Assembly: GCA_036768485.1 (NCBI GenBank) | Contig: JAVLUZ010000145.1 | Coordinates: 18,115,706-18,179,705, forward strand | From: Mermis nigrescens | Taxonomy: Eukaryota > Nematoda > Enoplea > Mermithida > Mermithidae | Reading direction: 5' to 3' | Length of the DNA: 64,000 nt | Part shown: in pieces, positions 1 to 11,500 of the stretch | Numbering within the stretch: position 1 is the first letter of the stretch | Layout: each line of letters begins with the position of its first letter | Notes under the pieces: generated by a model | Told to the model about the DNA's origin: nothing | The model's database searches: none | The model's input: only the letters and a program-made list of their open reading frames with translations | Position numbers and translations under genes: made by a program

Positions 1-1120
1 ATTCCCGTGGTCCCAACATTCCCACCGCGAGTCCCAACATTCCCACCGTCCCAATTACAAATCTCATTAGCTTTTTTCAATATCCAACGTCCTATACATA
101 ACAAAATTTCACGGCTAGTGACTTTTTGGTATGCCAACAGCTTATTTTATTTTATTGTTAAAGAATTTTTATCTGTTAAAACGGTGTAAGTCCACGTTTA
201 CTAATATTAATTCATACGTCGAATAAACAATAATTACCTTCATCTTCATGTTGTTATTTTTACTCAAACATTCTGCTTGGCAGTTAAGTAAAAAATTATC
301 GCAATAATTTTGGTTGGCGCTAGAGAGGAAAGCAACAGCAAGTGTCTAGAGAATCCTATCTTTCATGAAATTATTCGATTTAAAAATTTTGACATTTTCT
401 CAAAGTATTCTAACGCTCAAAGTTCGTAGATAATGCACGGTCGTTTGCATAAGATTACGAGATGGTACAGCATTAATACTAAAGGATGGAATAGATTTAG
501 ATCTCTTTATAACCAGTAGCAAATTCAGGATTTCGTAATAATAAGATTTCAAATCCATCGCGATTGAAAAAATACGATTTTTTACAAGTTTCACATCCAA
601 AATGCCCACTTGACGCAAAAATAAAGTTGCTCATTAACAAATACTATTCCGAAACGAGGCGCCGGAAAAATTTAGCGAATTATGATAAAATTGGTTAAAA
701 ATAATTAAAAATAAGTGCGTTTTCCATACTGCGCCCAATTTATGACGACCGAGAACGGCCGTCCGTCTCCATGCCCTCTAAATACCCTTGCTAATAATAC
801 TTCAATATAAATTTAAAATGATTAAGTTGTAATAAAGCACTCAGATTACTTGAATTTCTTAATCTTTGTCATGATTTTATTACTACTGTTATTATTATTG
901 TATTTTTTCTTTTTGTTTTTACCGTCATCTAACGACTGATTTTTCATCTACATTCTAGAAAGCTTGGTATGCATACGAGTATGACGTTGGACATTGGGCA
1001 AAGCTAATGAGATTTGTAATTGGGACGGTGGGAATGTTGGGACTCGAGGTGGGAATGTTGGAACGGCGGAGTGTTGGGGCGGTGGAAATGTTAGGACGGT
1101 AGTGGGAATGGTGCGACTAC
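1..1120. repeat. Inverted-repeat element, left end cut by window edge
   Basis: Bases 1-100 reappear as the reverse complement at about 955-1085, including the run around CCAATTACAAATCTCATTAG. Both arms carry short minisatellite-like units of the type CCCAACATTCCCACCG. The roughly 850 bp between the arms is AT-rich and shows no convincing coding region. This looks like a non-autonomous inverted-repeat (foldback) element; its outer left end lies outside the window, so target duplication cannot be judged. Confidence 0.6.
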
Positions 1121-4100
1121 ACCTTACCTGTGACTGGACTGTTGTTATAGATTGAAGAGGCTTCTTTCTTGACCAGTTCATCCCATCCTCGAACCTCTCA
1201 TTTGCAATTTTACATATTGTCAGTCCCTCCAAACTACTTTGTTTTTGTGCTCTACATCTAAATTAACGATAGAAAATGCGCTACTGCCCAAATAATTTAC
1301 AGATGTGCGAAAATTCGCAATCGTTCGTCTTTCAGCTCTAAGGCGTATTTCAATTTTTATTCGTATTGAGGAGTGACAACAGCATCGCCAGTATTTCTCG
1401 TAATTCTTAGTTTGAACAAATCGTAATTGTTACTAGGAAGATTAATGTTTTTTTGTGAAACACTCAAATTTTTTAGAGGAATTTAAAAGAGAAATTAGCT
1501 CTTCATTTAAAGAATATTAAACCTAATCGGAAATCACAAATGCCTGCCTATTTAAGGCTGCTGAAGATAAACCAGCATATCTTGATAATAGCGTGATGAT
1601 GGTTCAGTTATTTGTAATTGTAATTTAACACAATTAATTTATAATTGTAATTTTCATTCTTATCGCTTCTTCATTTTTTCTTAGGTTCACTGTTGATCAC
1701 TTATCGCTTAGGCACTTCGCTATGTCTGTGTATTTCCTTGAGAGTCGCTATCAAATTTTGCAGTAAAAATTATCTTTTTTGCGGCTACTGGATGGCAAAT
1801 GAAATTTAACGTTGAAGGGGTATTCGTTAACTTATCACCTATTCGTGAATGCAACATGTTAGCCGATTTTTGTGGTCATTCAAGCGAACTTCGACAATTG
1901 TCAATAATGTAAAAATAGCGCTTGAAAAATATTTTTTAAATTTTGGGCGTCAGTTTTGTTGTTTATGAGAAAGATTAATGAAATAAGAAATCTTGTACAC
2001 CGGAAGGCTTATTTTTCTTAATTCGCTAACTATTTCTAGCGCCCAATGACGCCAACGTAAGAATTTCGGGGATTAAGGCGTCCTTGCATGAATGACCTCT
2101 GTTCTGAACAACAGGCTTTCCATGCTTATTTTATTTCTAAAACAGAAGACCTTCCACTAATTACTCATGTTTAAGTACCTATACCTACCTATTACGCTCG
2201 AAAAATCAGTTCATTTGGCGGTATTTGCGAGATATAAGTCAAGTGCTTGTCCAGAGGGTAACATTAACATTTACATAAAAACATTAATATTCTTCCTGAT
2301 GCGTTTAGTAAATTGAATAGGTAATGACGCACATATTTCACACGTATCCGCATTATTTTGGAAGCAAACAAACCGTTGAGAGTTAGAGTCGCAGCTTTTC
2401 CTTTCCTGTCTCACATTGTCAGACAAACAGGGTAAAGAGCAAGATTAGCATTAGCTGCTGCATAATGCTATTCTTTGCAGCTATTGACGCCAGATCCACA
2501 AAAGATCAAGGCTAAAACATGCAATGTTTTTAGGGCGTATTAGCTCGACATCAATCATAAGGTTTACTATTTCTTTGATGGTGGAAACAGCGTAATAATT
2601 ACTGCCCACTGCTGTTATTATTCGATAAATATTACATGACTCGACATTGCCTAAGATTATTTTTTATTTATTGACTATTTTTTCGACTTCAGGTACAGCG
2701 AGTAAATCCTAGTTACTCGCACCTGTCGTACATAGCGAGAGCATTGCATCATTAGCTATCTATTTTTAAATTGATTCCAGTCACTCACGCGGGGGCTGTC
2801 TTCTCATTTATTTTGATTTGACTGCATAAAATTCTTGAAATTTACACGGAAATATTCATAAAGGCTAGCATGCAATTTGTATTTTAAACTGCAAAAAAAC
2901 TATGTTTTTCCTCTGGAAACTTTATGACAACCATACACGGAAAGCAGCTAAATTCTAGGGGGTCATAATTAACAAAAATCCCAAAACAGCATGCTACAAA
3001 TTTAATTCTAGGGGATTTTTTCATTCTTGTGAGAATTTCCTCAGATTCGGGAGGATTGTAAAGCCCCGAAACCCCCACGCCCATGTGTGATGTCAACTAT
3101 AACCTACTCCTTTATTTCCTTCTGCTGAGTAAGTCCAATTGGTACTTCTGAATCACTCGCTGAAAAGCAGCGGTCTGATCCTCAGAATCCGGACCAAATG
3201 TCCCTAAGTGAACCCGGTGACGCAAATCGTACAGTTACGGAGGCATTGTTTAGATTTAAGTCGGGAATTGTTTTCGAGTGAAAAAGCGTTTGTATTGATT
3301 GAGACAAGTAAGACTATTAAAATGAATTTCTTTGTACTCATCGAACACTTCCTGAAATTTTAATTTGAATGCTTTTATGATCTAAATTTCTCTATTTCGC
3401 AATACATTGACTAGATTGAGACAAATTGCTGTATGCAGAAATCAGGCTTGCACTGAAGCATACTGAGTTTGCTAACCTAGTTTCGCATGGTCTAGGCAAT
3501 CTTGTTATATAACTGCTCGGTTGACGAACATCTGAGCTATCGATGATGAACTGCGCGATAACTGAGATTCGGAATATAGCTCCTGCCTTGCTCACCGAAA
3601 AGTTCGTAGTTTATGAAATGCATAGCCGTGTACTAAGAACAAATAAAACTTTCGTACAATTAGAATATTTTGTATAAACTTTTCATTAGCATGTTTTTTC
3701 GTGTCTTTTTTTAATTAAACGTGTTATCGCAGCTATCCATTATATTTTGAGATAAGTTTCGAGACTAACATAAAAAATTTATTTTAATTATTTTTGCAAG
3801 ATAGATAATTCGTGAGCAGTTTTGTTTTTTACATTAATTTTTTGCTAAATCGCCATATCATTAAGCGAACACATATCTACTGACAGTGATTATGATGTAG
3901 CAGATGCAAGCTTGCAGGCAGCAGCTGAGCTTATTACGCTTTCAAAATTACATATATGTGTGTATGTAATTTTGAAGTAGTATAATACTTAATGCTTTTT
4001 TAAGACTGTTTCTGTCCTCAAAGGCTTCAGCCCGTTCCGGCAACAAACATTGCAATTATTTTGAAATGTACTACGTGAAAGAGCTTTTTTATTGAAATGG

Positions 4101-4526
4101 CCTTGTTTTCTTCCTAATTTCTGAACTCTCGTTTCGTGCCAAGTTCATCCACCCTGTTCCACGACCTGATTAATATTATTCCATCTATCCGGTTTCGCGT
4201 TTACGTTGGTGCGAAGGCGCTGATATTTTGGAGGAAAAAGCTAATTATCTTTTCTAGGTCCCGCATGTGATCAAGGATTACAATTTGTAGGGATGTCATA
4301 AATGCCTGCCACGTAATCAGATCGTTTCTTGTGATGAGCGTGCAGTTTCTGCGAAAAAATACAATTAGCTGACCGCTTATCTGCCGTCGTCCTTGTTTTA
4401 GTGAAAAATCGTTTAAAATGTCTAACAACTTCCATGCGCATGTGTGGACCGTGTCAAAAAGCATCATTCAGTGAATCTTGCGATATTCAGGCTCTGACGA
4501 AAATGCGACATACTCGTAAGCAGACA

Positions 4527-4750
4527 TGCACGTAAAGGGGGTGTGGTTTGAAGGGTCTAGACCCTGCGAATAAAAGCGGGAAATTTTGTCGGGAAAATAA
4601 GGCAAAATAAAGGCCGAAAATAGATTAAAATTAAAAACCTTTTTCAAAAGTTCCTAAAATTGACCAGGCCAGTTTGAGGTCATTTTAACCCAAAAAATCG
4701 ATTAAGGACCCCAGACCGGTTGACCCCCCTACTATATCGGCCATGCATCT
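4527..4750 (+). repeat. Family B dispersed repeat
   Basis: This copy shares its order of blocks with about ten other copies: a CATGCACGT start, a TCTAGACC block, AATGAGGCAAAATGA-like purine tracts, CAAATTGACC, TTTTGAGGTCATTTTAGCCC, a GACCGGTTGACC block and an end resembling GCCATGC.GTGCATCTATGG. Both ends contain ATGCAC in inverted orientation, as expected of a small inverted-repeat element. No coding content. Confidence 0.75.
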
Positions 4751-5699
4751 GTGCTCGTAAGGAAACGAATGAAAATCAAAATTTTATCATAAAGCTCAAA
4801 TGGTGATCCGGTCAATTAGACGAATTATAGACAGTCAATAAATTATGTCGAGTCGAAGCCTTGTCCAGAGACGCTCTAAGTGTGTAATTAAAAAACACGA
4901 TGAAGCTTATTAGCTGCTTAAAATAGCAGCTTTTATTAGTCCGACCACGCCTGGCTCAAAAAATACAGTTCAGCTACTAATCAACTATGCAATTTTGATA
5001 GCCTAGTCTGCTTCATTTAGCGACTCCTCATTTAATGTATTTTAATGACAGAAAACTGACAATTAGGTTCGACGCAAAATAAAAATGTGAGATTGAAAAA
5101 ATTGGGTGTTAAAACTTTCCGCCATTTTTTCTAATTAATTCGGCGATGATGTGCGCTACCAAAAAAAACCACGAGCGACTTTCCCTATTTCCGTCGTTTT
5201 ATTGATTCCTATCTTTTAACTTTTTTTAAAGGCTAGCCGCTACCTTTTTGTGATTAAAGCCAATGCCTTTCTTTATCTTGACATAACACTTTTCTCAGAC
5301 GTGCTTAGTTGATCATTAGTGAAGCTGCAAGCTACTTATTATGCAGCTTTACGCCGGCGGCGGGCATGATGTATTAGAGGCTTTTGAAAATTTTAGTAAA
5401 TTTAACGAAAAATAGAGGCTTTTTCAGATGTGCAAGTACCTGTTTGACCGTACAACCAAGAATACCGAAGCAGTTTTTACCAGAATTATGCATCGACTGA
5501 GCAATGATTATAAATTGTGGAAATTTTGAGCAAATACGAAAAAATGTTGTCCTACTAATCATCCTTTCTTCTGATTGTATCTCACTTTCAGTTAGATCTA
5601 AATATTACGATATTATGTGCGTTATTCCTGGCCTTTCTATGCAGGTACATCTCGACCGGTGGGATTTATGCCAGAGGTACATCAGTGATGCAATTAATA

Positions 5700-5955
5700 G
5701 ATGCAGAGCATGGCCGGTCTGGGAGTCAGTCGGTCTGCGGAGTCAATCAGAGAACTTTTTTGAGCCAAAATGGCCTCAAAAATTAGTATAGATGCTGAAA
5801 TTGCTTAAAAATTACATAATCTTCCGAACACTTTTACAGAGAAAAATCTCACCTTCGTTATTTTTTCCGTTATTTTGCCTTATTTCCCTAAAGAATTTAC
5901 AATTTTTTAATATGGGTCTAAAACCCCAATCATTTCCATGCGCATGTGTGGATGT
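5700..5955 (-). repeat. Family B dispersed repeat
   Basis: Reverse-oriented B copy running from the AGCATGGCCGGTCTGG end to CATGCGCATGTGTG. The flanks GATGCAATT and GATGTATTG may be a decayed target duplication. The open frames across it come from the repeat and are not genes. Confidence 0.65.
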
Positions 5956-7179
5956 ATTGCTTTTTATTGCGCTGGACTTTTGGTAAATTGGTAGAATTAG
6001 TCTTACAACTTTATTAGTCTATTTCATTCACTCGAGATCTTTTTCACTATATTAAAATCACACGTATTGGGCTATAAAGTGGCTTAGAAGTCTGATATAG
6101 TTTTGCCGCTCGACAACGGGAAAGATCATCCTATAAATTAATACACATTATGTACAGAATTCGTGAAAAAACATTTACAGAACAAAAATTATATCAAACA
6201 CTAATCATTGCTCGCACCTTGATTTGTTTCATGAAAGTCAAACCAGAGAGCAATTAATGAATCTATCTGAATAAGTAAAACTTGAATATAACAATGGCAA
6301 TCAAAGTCAGCAAATGAATTATGATTCGGCCTGATTTTCAGTCATAAATAATCGAACAATTAACACTAGGAATTTGAGCATTTTTTCAGTAGATTGCTCT
6401 AGAAAAAAAGGTGGATTGCTCTAGAAAAAAAGCTTCAAATTTCTGAATAAAGGATGAATTCAAACTGAAACAAATTTCAAATTGCCTAAAATGGTGTTGA
6501 GGAATAGTAAGAGTGAAACAGAGAATAGGGGAGAATGAGTAAGTGAGAAAATATGAATTAATATAAGAGAAGAAAATCAGACTTGATTGCAGACAATGCG
6601 GCTTTCTACATGAGACGCCTTCTCCGCATTATTCTTCTGTCGCATTCATTGAAGAGTACAGAAAATTAAGCAAATAAGAAATCCAGGAATAGTTTTTCAA
6701 AAAAATTTCTCTTTTAAGCATTCTCTTCAAATAGTAAATCTCTCCCGAATGTAATTGTCTGTCAAATCCTAAAACCCTATTTAGCACTCACTTGCTACGT
6801 TTCTTAGAATGCTCCAACTTCCCAAATTAACTTTAAGCAAGAGTATTCCTCGATTTGTCAGGAATGCAATCGCGTTGAGCTTGAGAATCAGCCAGAATTT
6901 TTCAATAGTTTGTAGACCTATGTCTAGGAAGAAAATTATCGATATGGCTACTACTTTGGGAAAACGCGACCCATCGTATGCATCTTGACGAAGCTCGGAT
7001 CCTCCTGCCAAAAGCCTAAAATTTTTCTCAATTTTTCAAGTCATTTGTTGAAAGTGTTCTTATCAATCATTTATTTTATTGATAAAATACGCCTTTACAT
7101 CATTTTGTGGTTGACAATTGATTTGTGAAGTTACATGATAAATGATTTTTTTTAAAGTTGTGACTCAGAGCGATAGCAT

Positions 7180-7458
7180 CATAGGTGAGCAGCACTAAAA
7201 TTCTGGGGGTGCAAGATTTTTCAAAGGTCAAAAAATGATCTTAAAATAGTGGTATGCTGAAAAAACACCATTTTCAACGTTTCTCATCGAGATCTATCCA
7301 TTGGCATCAAAAAAATTGCGAAAAAACAACAAAAAATTTTCAGAAATTGAATTCTGGGGGATATTTTGATTTCTGGGGGGTATTTCAACTCCTGGGGGGT
7401 GCATACCCCCCGAACCCCCCATGCCCATGTGTGCCCCCAACCCCCATGCCCAAGTATG
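7180..7458 (+). mobile_element. Family A hAT-like MITE, copy 1
   Basis: A 279-bp element starting CATAGGTGAGCAGC and ending CCCAAGTATG, flanked on both sides by an exact 8-bp duplication GATAGCAT (7172-7179 and 7459-7466). The ends are short imperfect inverted repeats (CATANNTGNGCA). The interior has poly-G/poly-C stretches and the shared block ATCCATTGGCATCAAAAAA. The 8-bp target duplication and CA..TG ends point to a non-autonomous hAT-type transposon. Open frames inside it are not genes. Confidence 0.85.
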
Positions 7459-7987
7459 GATAGCATTCGTTTTGATCAAAATATCACTCTGTATCACCGT
7501 TCAACGTCCATCTCGAAGTATTGATAAACTTTTAAAAACAATTAACCGTTCGTGTTGGTAAGAAAATATATTACATTCGATTTGACTGTCGACCCTCAAA
7601 TCTAATTAATTAGAATTTCACGTGTGCAAAACGAAAACATATAACAGTCTAAAAATTGCCTGGATAAAGTTTTCTCCAAGATGTTTAAGTTGAGATATAA
7701 TCTTATTCTAATTTCGAATTCTAAAAAATTAAAATAATATCAATCTATTCATGCTAATGCTTCAGGTCTGCTCGTAGAAGCACCAATATTCTGTTTCGTG
7801 TTGAATAAAGAATATCATAACAGCTTATATTTTCTTAATTTCAAAATCAATGGAATAAAGAGATTATGTTTTATTAATTTCAAAGACAATCACAAATAGA
7901 GACAAGATTTTTAGTCTCATTAATCGTCGTAAAATTGAATATAGTTGCACTATCTATAAGAAGAATCCTTTTATACATGGGCGTCCA

Positions 7988-8352
7988 CAGGGGTCGAATT
8001 AGGGGCGTCCCATCTGGCCCAAAGATTTTTTTGGAAAGTTAAGATAATGCGTGGAAGTTAATGAAAATGGGCATCATTTTATCAAAAAATCTTAAAATTT
8101 CCGGTGCTTGTAGAATTATTACTTTTCATAATCTTGTCTCAGGCACGGCCAAAAAATGTCACGTTTCATGGTCTATCAGAAAAGAATAGAATTTTTTCAA
8201 AAAAATTCGAATTTCGTGAGTTTAATGGATAGAGCATGTTCGGAAACGTGAAAACATGCATTTTATTTTGCGTGCCGCCGAACTAACCTAAAATAGAGTT
8301 CGTCGAGTTTCGGGCGCCTCATCCACCTCACCAAATCCCTCGTACGCCCCTG
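7988..8352. mobile_element. Possible hAT-type MITE with CAGGGG ends
   Basis: Begins CAGGGGTCGAATTAGGGGCG and ends with the reverse complement of CAGGGGCGTACGAGGG, a terminal pattern common in hAT transposons. No target duplication is visible in the flanks, so the boundaries are tentative. Non-coding. Confidence 0.45.
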
Positions 8353-8572
8353 ATTTGATATGTAGCAGACAAATGTTTCATGTTTCCTTGTTTTTCAAGT
8401 TTACTGGTCCTATCAGGATAATTTTTCTTGCGACGATAAGTTAGCGGCGAAACAATTAGTTGCTTATTAGTGCGGTGGATGTCAAAATTCGACTTACGAA
8501 TTCAGAAATTCTTTCCAATGCATACACGGTTATAGTACCGATTGTTTTTCCATTATTCCTTTTTACCTTAAA

Positions 8573-8598
8573 ATGGGGGCCAAACAGACGAAATCAAG
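8573..8598 (+). CDS. Globin coding exon 1 (myristoylation signal)
   Basis: Encodes MGAKQTKS plus two bases of an Arg codon, followed by the donor GTAAAC. The phase (2 bases over) is exactly what the acceptor at 9793-9794 requires. It was chosen because it supplies an ATG, a donor and the correct phase upstream of an exon that lacks its own ATG. The roughly 1.2-kb intron contains a family E repeat. Confidence 0.65.
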
Positions 8599-11500
8599 GT
8601 AAACTGTATGTACAAACATTATAGGATGCTAAAGATGTCAATGTTGGAGGGAAGAAACACGTTCCTTCAAAGTTTAATTAATAAATAAATTAGAAAACGA
8701 TTAGAAAAAACTTTTATATTAATTAAAACGAATATCCTTGCGCCATTTTGATTTCAGACTGATTTAGCGATTACTTTGTCGTGATTAGCATTTTGCAATA
8801 ACGCTAGGTATTTTACATGCGCACCATAAGAATTCCGGGGAAAGGTGAAATTTTAAAAAGCCTTTTTTGGGCCCAAAAATGATGGATATGGGTTAAAAAC
8901 ATCGTTTTTTGGCGTTCCTGGCGATGATCTATCTTTCTAGAGCATAAAAAACATAAAAAAATATCGAAAAACTCAAAAAAGTCGGACAAGTTGAACAAAT
9001 TATAATCAAAACATGAGTATATAGCGCGAAGCGCCTAAAATTTGACACTTTTGAGCAAATAGATAGCTAAAACGCTTTAAACGCACCTTTTTATGAATTT
9101 TCAGGAAATTTTTGGAAACTTTTGGAAAATCACGAATTCTGAGGGAGGGGGTGAACATTTTTCGAGGGTGTGAGTTCCCCCATTTCCAAAAAACAAAAGT
9201 TCATTTATGTTCTCGATTATTTATTAATTCTAACGTCTGAAAAAATAAAGGAAGAATTCATGAAATTTTGTGACCTTTAGAGCAGCCTTTCTGCATTGAT
9301 AAAAGCAATTAATCAACTGAACGAGAATTATTTGGAATGACTGTGCTTTAAATTAATATTTTGTCTTATAACTTCAAAATTGCAAGTAAGTTTAGTGAAC
9401 CTGTTCATATTTTATTTGTGTATTATCTTGTCTTTTATTGATTTTACTGTATTTAATCGATTTATATATCAAATTTCATTTTTATTTTCTGTTTAGATTC
9501 ATATTTCATATTTACTTTTATGTTCTAATATGATTTTATTCGTATTCATATTCATTTTCAAAAAGTTAAATTACTTGAATTTCTTTAAAACAATAAAATT
9601 TTAAACAATCAGTTTATGAATGCCAACTTGCACACTTATGTACATATTTGGACACGATCGTTTACCATGGGGTTGGAAAAACTTAATCTCTTCTTGATCT
9701 TATTTTCTACTTTGTTCTAAAACAGGGAGAGGAATCCATTTTCAAATTGCCAAAATTATTATACATATTACAGCTTCATTTTTTTAATCGACAGGAGGGG
9801 ACAAGGAACAGAAGTGGGGAAGCATGGTTCACTTTTTCGTAGAGGCTCCACCATTGGATTATTAACAGAACATCAAAAATATCTAATTAAAAAGACGTGG
9901 AAAGAAGCTGTTGGTCAATCCAGTGTGCCACCAGGCGTCAAAATTTTCCAAAATATATTCCAGAGAGATCCTCGCTTGAAATCCTTATTCCGTTTGGAGC
10001 ATATCGACAACATCGAAGATTTACCAAAAGAACAGGGTTTTATCAGACATGCCAGGTGAAGCTGCTTTACTGCCGAAACATTGGTTTTCGTTTTCAATTT
10101 CATGAAATAAAACAAGAAATAAAGGTAAAAAACAATTGAAAAATTGAGCTGGTTGTTATTGAGCTTAATACCAAAATTTAGTAGGTTATATATTTAAGTC
10201 ACTCAGAGCTAATAAGATTCGTTTCAATGGGTTATTCAGCAGGTGACGAATACTTTTCGTACAACCCGGGCAAAAACTGAAGAAATAAGCGGTTTTCGAA
10301 TAACAATAATCAAATCGCGCGCTTCTAGAAAAATTCTAGACTGTTTAAGCATAAATGAAATACTTTATCTTTCTTTTCTTATACACTGCCAAGCTAAGTG
10401 ATGTAGAAACACTGTTTGTTAAGAATTCAGAAGTAAGACAGAAAGTGTCGTACTCGGATTAATGTCCCATTTACTCAATGTCTTGTAGTAAATCCTGCGG
10501 GATAATTGATTTTCATCTCTAGCATCAAGAACCCCGCTGAATATACGAAAATTTTCTAATTTGCTGTACAAACAGCGATTTAGTCCGAAAAACAGTTGTC
10601 CATGTACATTCGTATATTTTGTATTGGAGTTTGGTTCAAAAAATTTCTTACATAATGGAATGTTTGAAAATTCAGGGTCTTCACGAACGTTATTGATTTG
10701 ACCATGCGTAATATTGACGAACTGGATGCTCAAATCGCACCTGCTATGATCACATTCGGTCGGCGTCACTTTTACAAACATCATATCGGATTCAGGCCTG
10801 AATACATGACCATTTTTGCGGAAGCATTAATGGACTTTATAAATGCCCAGACTACAGTGGTAAACTCGTCTTACTTATCGTTTCATGATACTTGGCGGCA
10901 TCCAACATTTTTCACTATATACTATTGTTTAGATATCGCTCCCGAAAATTCGCCATAGAAAAATTGCCTAAAATGAGATCGTAAATTATCAGTTTTCCTG
11001 TTACAGTTTGAGATGAATTGCTAATCCGAGTGTTTCGAAAAACCGCGTGACTTGATAGAATCGGTTTTAAAAGTGGCATTTAAAGTAGTTAGTATGGATT
11101 TTCTCGTATAACCTATTGACATTGTTTCATGAAAATTCTTCGATCGCTCGGCATATTTAGCATCATAATGCTGCATGTAATTATTGTTTTTGAATTTTTC
11201 TAGGACGACATTCAAAATACGAGCATATTTCAAGAATCCTGAAAATTGAGACCAGACGGAGAAGTCTCTAGTAATTCAGAGCTTAGGGAAAAATAAGTCG
11301 TCGTAACTATTTTTTGAAGATTGATGTGAATTTTTCTGTCACCGAGTTATTTATTAATGTTAATTTGATAGATACAAGACTAATGGAGGTTGCGATGTGA
11401 CTAGATATGCGCGTGGGTGGCCCGGGAATCAAGACCCCTCACAGGATAGAAAAATAAAAAATTTTTCAGGAAATTGTGGCTTTCTTCAAAAATGCTTCAA

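Larger units (their letters stand above)
1121..7171. other. Gene-free AT-rich tract with scattered repeats
   Basis: No exon series with family similarity was found. The tract holds two family B repeats (4527-4750, 5700-5955), a family G fragment at about 2885-3095 and a short repeat at 6057-6135 shared with 26085-26135. An 88-codon open frame on the minus strand at 4201-4467 has no recognisable domain and is not called as a gene. Confidence 0.5.

Noticed and set aside
4201..4467. 88-codon minus-strand open frame
   Set aside because: No family motif, no identifiable splice partner and no repeat or paralog to support it. It could still be an exon of an unknown gene.
10419..10784. 121-codon minus-strand open frame
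   Set aside because: It is antisense to globin exon 3 and its flanking intron, and exon 3 is clearly coding on the + strand.
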